A DNA stretch of 34,837 nucleotides from Dehalococcoidia bacterium (GTDB lineage: Bacteria > Chloroflexota > Dehalococcoidia > DSTF01 > JACRBR01): the NCBI GenBank assembly GCA_040902535.1, contig JBBDXD010000020.1, forward strand, positions 1 to 34,837, written 5' to 3'. Below are positions 23,803 to 31,327 of the stretch, piece by piece (the stretch's first letter is position 1; the number at the start of each line of letters is the position of its first letter). The position numbers and the translations under genes were made by a program. The notes under the pieces are model-generated. The model did no database searches, had not been told where the DNA came from, and saw nothing but the letters and a program-made list of their open reading frames with translations.

Positions 23803-24884
23803 TGGATTGCAGGGCGGTGATCGACGACGCGATCGCAAGCATCCGGACGCCCGACGCATCGGCGCGCGAGGAGGCGCTGGCGCTGCAGGCACGGCTGACG
23901 AAGCCGGCCGGGGCGCTGGGGCGGCTCGAGGAGCTGGCTGTGTGGGCGGCCGGCGTCGCGCGCGAGGCGTCGCCGCTGTTCGAGAAGCCGGTGATCGTCG
24001 TGGCGGCGGCCGACCACGGCGTCGCGGCGGAAGGCGTCAGCGCATATCCGCAGGATGTCACGTGGCAGATGGTGGCGAACTTTCTGCGCGGGGGCGCCGC
24101 GGTCAACGTGCTCGCGCGACAGTGCGGCGCCGAGGTACGCGTCGTCGACGCGGGCGTGGCGCGCGACTTCGACGACAGCGGCGTACACAACGCCAAGTTG
24201 CGACGCGGCACCGACAGCATGACGCGCGGCGCCGCGATGTCCCGCGCCGAAGCGGAGACGCTCGTCGCGCGTGGGATCGCGTACGCGCAAGCGTTGCGCG
24301 GCGAAGGCTACGACGCGTTCGCGCTCGGCGACATGGGCATCGGGAACACGACGGCGGCGGCGGCGGTGACGTCGGTGCTGGCCGGCGTGCCGCCGCGCGT
24401 CGCGACCGGCCGCGGGACGGGCATCGATGACGCAGCCTTCGCACGAAAGCTGGCAGCGATCGAGATGGCGATCGATGTCAACCGGCCCGATCCGTCGGAC
24501 GCAATCGACGTGCTGGCGAAAGTGGGGGGCTTCGAGATCGCGTTTCTCGCCGGCGTCATGGTCGGCGCGGCATCGACGGGGGCGCCGGTGGTGCTCGACG
24601 GCTATCCGACGACGGCGAGCGCGCTGGTCGCGGCGGCGCGGGGTGCGGTCGCCAGCGAGTACATGCTGGCATCGCACATGTCGGCGGAGCCGGGGCACCG
24701 CTTCGCGCTGGCGCACCTTGGTCTGCGGCCGCTGCTCGACCTGGAGATGCGCCTGGGCGAAGGGTCGGGGGCCACGCTCGCGTTGTCGCTGCTCGCGGCG
24801 GCGCTGCGGCTGCCGCGCGAGATGGCGACGTTCGACTCTGCCGGCGTCTCGCGCTCGATTTCGGGGACGCGGCCGGAGGCGTGA
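23802..24884 (+). CDS. cobT: Nicotinate-nucleotide--dimethylbenzimidazole phosphoribosyltransferase
   Basis: A 360-residue CobT that activates the lower-ligand base to alpha-ribazole phosphate. Family segments are LTKPAGALGRLEELA, VAAADHGVAAEGVSAYP, LGDMGIGNTTAAAAV and HMSAEPGHRFALAHLG. The ATG at 23802 overlaps the cobO stop by one base (TGATG). Length is normal. Together with CobU and CobS it completes the nucleotide loop. Nothing here reveals the source of the base. Confidence 0.96.
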   Translation: MDCRAVIDDAIASIRTPDASAREEALALQARLTKPAGALGRLEELAVWAAGVAREASPLFEKPVIVVAAADHGVAAEGVSAYPQDVTWQMVANFLRGGAAVNVLARQCGAEVRVVDAGVARDFDDSGVHNAKLRRGTDSMTRGAAMSRAEAETLVARGIAYAQALRGEGYDAFALGDMGIGNTTAAAAVTSVLAGVPPRVATGRGTGIDDAAFARKLAAIEMAIDVNRPDPSDAIDVLAKVGGFEIAFLAGVMVGAASTGAPVVLDGYPTTASALVAAARGAVASEYMLASHMSAEPGHRFALAHLGLRPLLDLEMRLGEGSGATLALSLLAAALRLPREMATFDSAGVSRSISGTRPEA

Positions 24885-25651
24885 CGGCGCACCCGCTCGT
24901 CGCGCTCGAGTTCCTGACGCGGATCGGCGTCCGCCGCACGCCTCGCGGCGATATGCGACGCGTCGCCGAGTCGCAACTGTGGTTCCCCGCGATCGGCTTG
25001 CTGATGGGACTGACGCTGCTGGGCGTCGACCGTCTCGCGATGCGCGCACTGCCGCAGGCATCGGTGGACGTGCTGCTCGTCGTCGCGCTCGTGGCGCTTA
25101 CCGGCGCGCTGCACCTCGACGGGCTTGCGGACGCGGCAGATGGACTGCTCGGCGGCTACACGCCGGAGCGGCGTCTCGAGATCATGCGCGACGTACACGC
25201 CGGCACGTACGCGATCGTCGCGGTCGTGTGCGTGCTTGCGCTCAAGTGGGCGGGATTCGCGGCGTCTTCGCCGGAGGTGCGCGTAGAGGCGATCGTGCTG
25301 GCGCCGTGCCTCGCGCGCTTCGCGATGCTCGTCGCGATCGTGGCGTTTCCGTACGCGCGCGCGGAGGGCGCGAGCGTCGCGTTTCGGCGAGAAGCGTGGC
25401 CGGCGCAGTTCGCGGTCGCCGCGGCCACGGCGATCGTTGCAGCAGTGGTCCTATTGGGTGGAGGCGGCCTGTACGTCGTGGCGTTCGCGGCGGGCGTCGC
25501 GCTGGCGTTCGGCGCGCTCGCAACGCGCATGACCGGCGGCATGACGGGCGACATGTACGGCGCGACGGTGGAGATCAGCGAAGCGCTGGTCCTGCTGTTC
25601 ATCGCGGCGCTGGCGAGTCGCGGTTGGCTCGACGCGTGGGCGCTGGGATGA
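24881..25651 (+). CDS. cobS: Adenosylcobinamide-GDP ribazoletransferase (cobalamin synthase)
   Basis: A 256-residue integral membrane protein with about six or seven helices. The active-site segment LHLDGLADAADGLLGG and the later GGMTGDMYGATVEISE are typical of CobS, which joins adenosylcobinamide-GDP with alpha-ribazole (phosphate). It starts at GTG 24881, overlapping the cobT stop by four bases (GTGA). The N-terminus FLTRIGVRRTP is also family-like. Confidence 0.95.
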   Translation: MTAHPLVALEFLTRIGVRRTPRGDMRRVAESQLWFPAIGLLMGLTLLGVDRLAMRALPQASVDVLLVVALVALTGALHLDGLADAADGLLGGYTPERRLEIMRDVHAGTYAIVAVVCVLALKWAGFAASSPEVRVEAIVLAPCLARFAMLVAIVAFPYARAEGASVAFRREAWPAQFAVAAATAIVAAVVLLGGGGLYVVAFAAGVALAFGALATRMTGGMTGDMYGATVEISEALVLLFIAALASRGWLDAWALG

Positions 25652-25673
25652 CCGCCGATCTACCCTTGCTGCG

Positions 25674-26270
25674 ATGCTGACGTTCATCCTGGGGGGCGCG
25701 CGCAGCGGCAAGAGCGAGCTTGCGACAAAGCTGGCCGCCGCGAGCGGGCGCCGCGTGGTCTTCATCGCGCCGATGCGCGAACTGGACGACGAGATGCGCG
25801 CGCGCGTCGGTCAGCATCGGGCTTCACGTCCCGCGGACTGGCTGACGGTCGAGGAGCCCATTGAGCTTGCCGGCGCGTTGGCAGAGCACACGCGCGGCGG
25901 CGACTTCGTAGTCGTCGACTGCGTCACCGCCTGGATCTCGAATCTCATCCTCGACGCGTTGCCGGCGGCGGATACAGCATCGGTGGAAACGATTGACGCC
26001 GTGCTGCGTGATGTGAGCGAGCGGGTCGCCGAACTCGGCGGTTGGGCTGCGCGGTTCGATGGCGACGTCGCGATCGTGTCCAACGACGTCGGTGCGGGGG
26101 TCGTGCCGGCATATGCGCTCGGGCGCGTCTTTCGTGACGCCGTGGGGGCCGCGAACAAGACGGTTGCGGCGGCGGCGGATCGCACGTTCTACGTGATGGC
26201 GGGGTTGGCGCTCGACCTGCGGGCGCTCGGCGCCCTGCCGATCGACGCGGCCGCGGGCGACGCGCCATGA
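25674..26270 (+). CDS. cobU: Adenosylcobinamide kinase / adenosylcobinamide-phosphate guanylyltransferase
   Basis: A 198-residue CobU. The P-loop is LGGARSGKSELA at the N-terminus, followed by HRASRPADWLTVEEP and VVVDCVTAWISNL, all family landmarks. It phosphorylates adenosylcobinamide and then adds GMP, which makes the substrate for CobS. It begins 22 bases after cobS, the only non-overlapping junction in the operon. A TACCCT lies seven bases before the ATG, so an internal start site is possible but weak. Confidence 0.94.
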   Translation: MLTFILGGARSGKSELATKLAAASGRRVVFIAPMRELDDEMRARVGQHRASRPADWLTVEEPIELAGALAEHTRGGDFVVVDCVTAWISNLILDALPAADTASVETIDAVLRDVSERVAELGGWAARFDGDVAIVSNDVGAGVVPAYALGRVFRDAVGAANKTVAAAADRTFYVMAGLALDLRALGALPIDAAAGDAP

Positions 26271-27028
26271 TCCCGATTTCCGACAGCGTGCGGACGCGCT
26301 CGGTGCCGTACGTGAACCTCGCGATCATCGTCCTGAACCTGCTGGTGTTCCTGTACGAGGTGTACCTGAGCCAGGATGTCGTGCGCGGGAACGTGACGGA
26401 ACTGGATCTTTTCATCTACGAATGGGGCAACGTGCCCGCGTGCACGTTCGACGAGTTGGGGCGCAACGCCGCCCTGAGCGCGGAAGGACGCGCGATCTGC
26501 GGCGAGCAGAGCCAGCCGCTGCTGACGATGATCACGGCGACGTTCATCCACGGCGGCTGGCTGCACATCGGCGGCAACATGCTGTTCCTGTGGATCTTCG
26601 GCGACAACGTCGAGGACACGATGGGGCACCTGCGCTACCTGGTGTTCTATCTGCTCTGCGGCGTGCTCGCGGGACTGGTGCATGGCGTGACGGACATCGA
26701 CAGCCTGCAACCGGCGGTCGGCGCGAGCGGAGCGATCGCGGGGGTCATGGGTGCGTATATCGTGCTGTTCCCGCGGGCGGTCGTGTACGTGATCTTCGGC
26801 TTCATCTTCATCCCGCTGCCGCTGCCGGCGTTCGTGCTGATCGGCATCTGGATCGTGATCCAGGTGTTCTTCGGCTGGGCGTCGCTCGGCGTCGATACGG
26901 CTTCGGGCGGGGTGGCGTATTTCGCGCACATCGGCGGCTTCGTGGCGGGCGCCGCGCTGGTACACGCGTTCATCCTGGGGCGTAAGCGGCCTCGACGTTC
27001 GACGGGGCGAGCCAGGGAGTACTGGTAG
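26267..27028 (+). CDS. Rhomboid-family intramembrane serine protease
   Basis: A 253-residue membrane protein with about six or seven helices. The catalytic Ser is in VGASGAIAGVMG and the catalytic His in AHIGGFVAG. The helix-2 HxxxN is seen as GGWLHIGGNMLFLW. These are all rhomboid essentials. A roughly 60-residue loop between the first helix and the core contains two Cys (PACTFDE, AICGEQ). The ATG at 26267 overlaps the cobU stop by four bases, so it is translated with the B12 operon although no link to cobalamin is known. The substrate is unknown. Confidence 0.93.
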   Translation: MIPISDSVRTRSVPYVNLAIIVLNLLVFLYEVYLSQDVVRGNVTELDLFIYEWGNVPACTFDELGRNAALSAEGRAICGEQSQPLLTMITATFIHGGWLHIGGNMLFLWIFGDNVEDTMGHLRYLVFYLLCGVLAGLVHGVTDIDSLQPAVGASGAIAGVMGAYIVLFPRAVVYVIFGFIFIPLPLPAFVLIGIWIVIQVFFGWASLGVDTASGGVAYFAHIGGFVAGAALVHAFILGRKRPRRSTGRAREYW

Positions 27029-27143
27029 CGCTGGCGGGCCGCCTACCGTCGACCGGGTGCTATTTTTGGCTGTTATGGCGGCATGGCCGGCGCGTTCTGA
27101 TCTGGGTACGGACCCGGCTGAATTCGGAGGCAACGCGCCGTCA

Positions 27144-27326
27144 ATGACAACTACGCCGCCCCAGGACAACCCCGCAGTCGCCCGCCTGAAGGCCGAGATC
27201 GCCAAGGACCGGGCGCGTCTCTCGGAGCAGCTTGAACGGATGGACCTGGACGATGGTCCGGTGGCGCCCGCGACGGGCACGACGACGGGCCGCCTCTCGC
27301 GCGTGTTCGCATTGATGAGCGCTTAG
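27144..27326 (+). CDS. Small hypothetical protein
   Basis: A 60-residue soluble, charged protein with a short predicted coiled coil (VARLKAEIAKDRARLSEQLERM) at about residues 10-32 and a Thr/Gly-rich tail. I do not recognise it. The codons from 27144 have the strong third-position GC of real genes here. The 23 codons between an in-frame ATG at 27075 and 27144 do not, so the later ATG is preferred. GGAGG is 13 bases upstream, rather far. A TATTTT at 27061-27066 lies eight bases before the 27075 ATG, so the longer 83-residue form cannot be excluded. Confidence 0.5.
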   Translation: MTTTPPQDNPAVARLKAEIAKDRARLSEQLERMDLDDGPVAPATGTTTGRLSRVFALMSA

Positions 27327-27421
27327 CTACCCACCGACTCATAGGCAGGACATTCCGAACGCGGCTTCGCGACTACCCGGTCGTCGATCCTCCCCGACCC
27401 CGCAGGGCGAAAACTTTAACC

Positions 27422-27451
27422 TTGACGCCAGCGTTAAGCTTTCCGTACGAT
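27422..27451 (+). promoter_or_regulatory. Promoter with MerR-type palindrome; -10 seven bases before ATG
   Basis: TTGACG (27422-27427) and TACGAT (27446-27451) with an 18-base spacer, then seven bases and the ATG of the MerR gene. The near-perfect palindrome TTGACGCCAGCGTTAA (27422-27437) covers the -35 box and the start of the spacer, the typical site for MerR-family regulators. The mRNA would start at or beside the ATG. Confidence 0.65.
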
Positions 27452-27458
27452 CAGTCCG

Positions 27459-27950
27459 ATGACCAACAAGCGCCCGGCCGAAGAAGCGCCCGCTGACCAT
27501 GCGCAGCCGTATCTCCAGATCGGCGAGGTGGCGGAGCGCACCGGCGTCACCCAGCGGACGCTGCGGTTCTACGAAGAGAAGGGGCTGCTCCAGCCGCCCT
27601 CCCGCCTCGAAGGCGGCTTTCGTCTTTATTCCGAGTCCGACGTCGAGCGGGTAGAGCGCATCAAGCGCCTGCAGACGCTGCTGGGATTCACGCTGGCCGA
27701 CATCAAGGAGATGGTCGAAGCGGACGAAGTCAAGATGCAGCTTCGGGCGACGTACCGCCGCGACGCGGAGGTCTCCGAACGGCGCGCGAAGATATCGAAG
27801 GCTGTCGAAGTGACCGAGCGGCAGGTTGCGGTCATCGACCAGAAGCTTGCGGCGCTCGAAGACATGAAGACGCACCTGGAAGCGAAGCTCGGCCAATACC
27901 GCACCTGGATCGAGCAACTCGAAAGTACGGCCGCGGCACAGACCACCTGA
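27459..27950 (+). CDS. MerR-family transcriptional regulator
   Basis: A 163-residue protein. The winged helix-turn-helix spans about residues 18-88 (LQIGEVAERTGVTQRTLRFYEEKGLL, with GGFRLYSESDVERV as the wing). A long coiled-coil helix for dimerisation follows at about 90-150. There is no Cys in the whole protein, so it is not a typical metal or SoxR-type redox sensor, and there is no separate ligand domain. The palindrome over its own promoter suggests autoregulation. The MFS exporter starts 43 bases downstream and is the probable co-regulated target. Confidence 0.9.
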   Translation: MTNKRPAEEAPADHAQPYLQIGEVAERTGVTQRTLRFYEEKGLLQPPSRLEGGFRLYSESDVERVERIKRLQTLLGFTLADIKEMVEADEVKMQLRATYRRDAEVSERRAKISKAVEVTERQVAVIDQKLAALEDMKTHLEAKLGQYRTWIEQLESTAAAQTT

Positions 27951-27993
27951 GCCACGGCATCAGAAAGGACCGGGCCAGGACGGCCCGATCAAG

Positions 27994-29337
27994 ATGAGCG
28001 CACCCGCGCCCGACAACGTTCCATCACCAGCGCTACGCTCGCAGGGCTGGCGCGGCACGTTCGCGTCGCTCTCGATCCCCGAGTACTCGCTCTACTTCTG
28101 GGGGATGGTCGCGTTCTTCTTCGGGATGAACATGATGATCATCCTGCGCGGCTACCTGGTGTACGACATCACGGACAGCCCGAGCGCGCTGGCGCTGATC
28201 ATGCTCAGCGTCGCGCTGCCGATGCTGGTGATCGCGCCGATCGGCGGCGTGATCTGCGACCGGGTCGACCGGCGGGCGTTGATGATCTGGGCGCAGAGCG
28301 CGGTGTGCTTGCTGAACGCGATCAACACGGTGCTGATCATGGCCGGCATCGTCGAGTTCTGGCACCTGATGGTGCTCTCGACGCTGTCGGGCGTGGCGTT
28401 TTCCTTCAACATGCCGGCGCGTCAGGCGGTGATTCCAAACCTGGTACCGCGCGAACTGCTGATGAACGCCATGTCGCTCGGTTCCAGCTCGATGAACGCG
28501 ACGCGGATCGTCGCGCCGGCGCTCGGGGGGCTGCTCGTGCCCGTCATCGGTGTCGGTGGTGGATTTGCGGTGCTGACGGCGATGTATGCGATCTCGGTCG
28601 TGATGACGTTCGGCCTCCCGAAGATGCCCGCGGAGAAACGCGACGTTGAAGTCACGTTCTTTGCGGACTTTCGCGCGGGGTTCAGCTATATCAGGAGCAA
28701 CCGGCTGATCATGGGACTGCTGCTGCTGGGCACCGTGCCGATGATCTTCGCGATGCCGTACCAGACGCTGCTGCCGGTCTTCGCGGACGACGTGTGGGAC
28801 GTCGGCGCGGTGGGTTTCGGCGTCATGCAGGCGATGTCCGGGGTCGGCGGGCTGGCGGGCGGGCTGCTCGTCGCGAACATGGACAATTATCCGCACAAGG
28901 GGCGCGTCATGCTCGTCGCCGCCGTCGTGAGCGGCATGTTCCTGGTAGCGTTCGCGCTGTCGCCGTTCTTCGCTGTGGCGCTGCCGATGCTGATCGTCGT
29001 CGGGCTGTGTCAGATGATCTTCATGACGGTGAACAACACGGTAATCACATCGGTGGTCCCCGACAACGTGCGCGGGCGCGTGATGAGCGTGCTGATGATG
29101 TCGTTCGGGTTGATGCCGTTCGGCGCCGTGCCGGCGGGCATTGCTGCGGGGATCATCGGGACGCCGGCGGTCGTCGCGATCGGCGGCGTGATGCTGATCG
29201 TGTCGGTGCTGGCGGCGTACGCGATGTTCCCGCAGTTCCGGACGCTCGACCGGGCGATCCGCGTGCAGCGCGCGGACCGGGACGCGGAATTCAGCCGGAC
29301 GCCACAGCGTTATCCGGCGCAGGCGGCGGGGCGGTAG
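27994..29337 (+). CDS. MFS exporter (EntS-like, MFS_3 type)
   Basis: A 447-residue membrane protein with about twelve helices, of the EntS-like major facilitator branch. The loop 2-3 motif is GGVICDRVDRRALMIWAQ, close to the family G-x-x-x-D-x-x-x-R-R. FNMPARQAVIPNLVPRELLMNAMSL is typical of this branch. These transporters expel siderophores, drugs or other small molecules by proton antiport. No Shine-Dalgarno is directly before ATG 27994. AAAGGA lies about 20 bases upstream, and a small GGGCC/GGCCC hairpin between them could bring it closer. It probably shares an operon with the MerR gene. Confidence 0.88.
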   Translation: MSAPAPDNVPSPALRSQGWRGTFASLSIPEYSLYFWGMVAFFFGMNMMIILRGYLVYDITDSPSALALIMLSVALPMLVIAPIGGVICDRVDRRALMIWAQSAVCLLNAINTVLIMAGIVEFWHLMVLSTLSGVAFSFNMPARQAVIPNLVPRELLMNAMSLGSSSMNATRIVAPALGGLLVPVIGVGGGFAVLTAMYAISVVMTFGLPKMPAEKRDVEVTFFADFRAGFSYIRSNRLIMGLLLLGTVPMIFAMPYQTLLPVFADDVWDVGAVGFGVMQAMSGVGGLAGGLLVANMDNYPHKGRVMLVAAVVSGMFLVAFALSPFFAVALPMLIVVGLCQMIFMTVNNTVITSVVPDNVRGRVMSVLMMSFGLMPFGAVPAGIAAGIIGTPAVVAIGGVMLIVSVLAAYAMFPQFRTLDRAIRVQRADRDAEFSRTPQRYPAQAAGR

Positions 29338-29339
29338 CG

Positions 29340-29454
29340 GTAGTTGTAAGTCTTCAGTTGTAAGTCGTAAGTGGATACGGTCGGGTTGGCGTTCGCATCG
29401 GGCCCGAAGCTCATCGCGGGGTCGTAGTTTTTCATATGTCGGAACGCGCTGGAG
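29340..29454. repeat. Short-unit repeat array and gene-poor spacer
   Basis: TAGTTGTAAGTCTTCAGTTG and further units (TAAGTCGTAAGTG) follow the MFS stop. They are of the same family as 2884-2907, 3761-3805 and 8919-8953. Further on, the minus strand carries a short open frame from an ATG at 29435 (MKNYDPAMSFGPDANANP) that has gene-like codon use but then runs into the repeat. It may be a gene remnant. Confidence 0.5.
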
Positions 29455-29784
29455 TCAAGAGGTTTCCTCGTGCTCGACCGGGAAGTCTTCCCAACGCTCC
29501 CATCGATCGCGGCCACTCTCCGTTAACTCAACCCATATCTCAGGAGAACCCGCAAGAAGATCGACAACGCCCGAATCGTTGTCGATCTCGAGGGAGTGGC
29601 CATTCGGTGTGAGAAGAACGACGTCCCCTTTGGCGCGAAGCCTCCCGATCGCTTCTGCAACTTCTCCTTCCTCGAAGTCGCCGCTCCAAGCAAAGCGCCA
29701 TCCTATCGAATCTCGAAGATTCAACAGTTGGAGGATCAAAGGTAACGTCTCCATGTCATAGCGGAGTACATCCATGATGAACAT
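29455..29784 (-). CDS. Hypothetical protein of atypical composition
   Basis: An open frame for 109 residues, or 106 if it starts at the second ATG (29775). I do not recognise the family. It is soluble and acidic. The centre has a helix-plus-hairpin look (EGEVAEAIGRLRAKGDVVLL), and LTESGRDRWERW near the end recalls winged-helix proteins. Third codon positions are only about half G or C, far below the neighbours, so it may be recently acquired. No good ribosome site is visible. Confidence 0.5.
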   Translation of the reverse strand: MFIMDVLRYDMETLPLILQLLNLRDSIGWRFAWSGDFEEGEVAEAIGRLRAKGDVVLLTPNGHSLEIDNDSGVVDLLAGSPEIWVELTESGRDRWERWEDFPVEHEETS

Positions 29785-29863
29785 TTCGAGCTGATTGGAT
29801 CGTTCATCGGCGCACGTGCGGATTGGCCCATTAGACGCTCGTCATCGGCAATCGACAGGCACG

Positions 29864-30193
29864 CTAGCCGAAGGGCGCGGCGCCGTTCGTCTCGCCTGAC
29901 TCCTCGTCCTCGCTCTCCTCGGAGAACACCCCGGCCTGTACACCGCGCCACACGGTGACGACGAAGTCCTCGCGATGCGGGTCGGACGTGAGCACGAGGC
30001 GCTCATCGATCTCGGCAATCAGGTCCTCGATATCGTCTTCGTCGAAGTCCTGCGGCACGCATAACGTGGCGTGCACGGCGCCTGAGCTGCTGTAGTGGAT
30101 GTCCACGCGGCCGATGACGTCGCCGCCGTCGTCGACGGTGTATGCCTCGGAGTACGGCGTGCGCGATTCGCGCTCGAACTGGTAGTCGCCCAC
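29864..30193 (-). CDS. Hypothetical acidic protein
   Basis: A 109-residue protein starting at GTG 30193, with AAAGGAA about five to seven bases upstream and a possible -10 (TATCCT) further up. It begins MGDYQFERESRTPYSEAY and has alternating strands (VIGRVDIHYSSSGAVHATL), an acidic helix (DEDDIEDLIAEIDERL) and a Glu/Ser-rich tail. There is no membrane helix or Cys pair. I do not recognise the family. Codon use matches the surrounding chromosome, unlike the preceding hypothetical gene. Confidence 0.7.
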   Translation of the reverse strand: MGDYQFERESRTPYSEAYTVDDGGDVIGRVDIHYSSSGAVHATLCVPQDFDEDDIEDLIAEIDERLVLTSDPHREDFVVTVWRGVQAGVFSEESEDEESGETNGAAPFG

Positions 30194-30268
30194 GGAGGTT
30201 CCTTTCGATTCCCGCCGCAACGAGGATACGCGGTGGCGCGCCCACGGTGAAGGCGCGCCAGGCGCGTG

Positions 30269-31129
30269 TCAGCCCAACGATACAGCGACGAGCCCGGCGA
30301 CGATGGCGGCGGCCCCGGCAAGGCGCTGCACGGGGTAGGCCTCGCCCATCAGGCCGAGCCCCATGGCGGCGCCGAACAGGATGCTCACCTCGCGAGCCGG
30401 CGCGACGTAGCTCACGGGCGCCAGCGTGAACGCCACCAGCACCATCAGGTACGCGGCCGGCGTCAGGGCTCCGATGATGATGGTCGCGCGGCGGTGCGCT
30501 GTCCAGGCGTCGAGGGCGTCGCTGCGGACGGTGGCCGACGCGAGCAGGATGGGCGCGAGCACGATCATGCGCGAGATGTCGATGCCGAGTCCGTAGAGCA
30601 CGGGCGGGATGTCATCGACGGCGTTCTTGTCCCAGAGCGAGTACATGGCGATGCAGAGTCCCGTCCCGAGCGCGAAGGCGATCGAGGGCGCCGCGTGCTT
30701 CAGCTCGACCTCGCGCGGGAGCGAAATGATGATGACGCCGGCGACGATCAGGCAGATCCCGACGACGGCGATCGGGGCGGGGCGCTCCTCGAGCAGGATG
30801 ACGGCGCCGATGACGGTGAAGATCGGGCCGGTGCCGCGCGACAGCGGATAGACGACGGAAAGATCGCCGCGACGATAGCCCTCGGTAAGCACGTGAAAGT
30901 AGAGCGTGTGCAGGCAGCCGCTGACAAGCATGAACGCGAGCGCCTCCGGGCCGAATTCGCCGCGGAGCACGACGGCCAGGACGATGGTCAGCGGCAGGAA
31001 GAACAGCACGGAGCAAGCGACGGTCGCGGCGGCGAAGCCGAGTCCGCCGCGCGCGCCCTTCGCGGCGTAGTTCCACGAGGCGTGAAAGACGGCAGCGCCG
31101 AGGACGAGGAGGAGTGCACCGATGGGCAT
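30269..31129 (-). CDS. EamA/DMT-family permease
   Basis: A 286-residue membrane protein with about ten helices in two EamA repeats. The first repeat ends with GPIFTVIGAVILLEERPAP and the second with SILFGAAMGLGLMGEAYPV, each carrying the Glu typical of drug/metabolite transporters. The substrate is unknown. ATG 31129 is chosen because the upstream in-frame stretch encodes a Leu/Ala/Cys-rich run that is simply the translation of the CAGCAAA repeat. TACTAC lies seven bases before the ATG, a weak version of the pattern seen at other single genes here. Confidence 0.85.
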   Translation of the reverse strand: MPIGALLLVLGAAVFHASWNYAAKGARGGLGFAAATVACSVLFFLPLTIVLAVVLRGEFGPEALAFMLVSGCLHTLYFHVLTEGYRRGDLSVVYPLSRGTGPIFTVIGAVILLEERPAPIAVVGICLIVAGVIIISLPREVELKHAAPSIAFALGTGLCIAMYSLWDKNAVDDIPPVLYGLGIDISRMIVLAPILLASATVRSDALDAWTAHRRATIIIGALTPAAYLMVLVAFTLAPVSYVAPAREVSILFGAAMGLGLMGEAYPVQRLAGAAAIVAGLVAVSLG

Positions 31130-31137
31130 GGCGGGGG

Positions 31138-31236
31138 TAGTAAACAGCAAACGAACGACAGCAAACAGCAAAGGGCAAACAGCAAACGGCAAGCAGCAAA
31201 GGGCGACGACAACAGACGACAAACAGCAGACAACAG
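31138..31236. repeat. AAACAGCAAA short-unit array
   Basis: Between the divergent EamA and SDR genes lies an array of degenerate 7-10 bp units (CAGCAAACGAACGA, CAGCAAACAGCAAAGGG, CAAACAGCAAACGG). The repeat forms a long A-rich tract on the plus strand. No gene is seen in 31130-31327. TACAAT at 31290-31295 is a possible -10 box for the following SDR gene. Confidence 0.6.
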
Positions 31237-31327
31237 AGGGGGTTGGCCGAGGGCGAGGGGCTTCTCTCGATCGTGGGGGCCGGGTTGCCTACAATTCGAG
31301 CCTCAATGATCGAAGGGAGGCGGCGGC

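Noticed and set aside
31130-31222. N-terminal extension of the EamA permease
   Set aside because: It is only the translation of the CAGCAAA array and has Leu/Cys/Ala runs unlike a signal or helix of this family.
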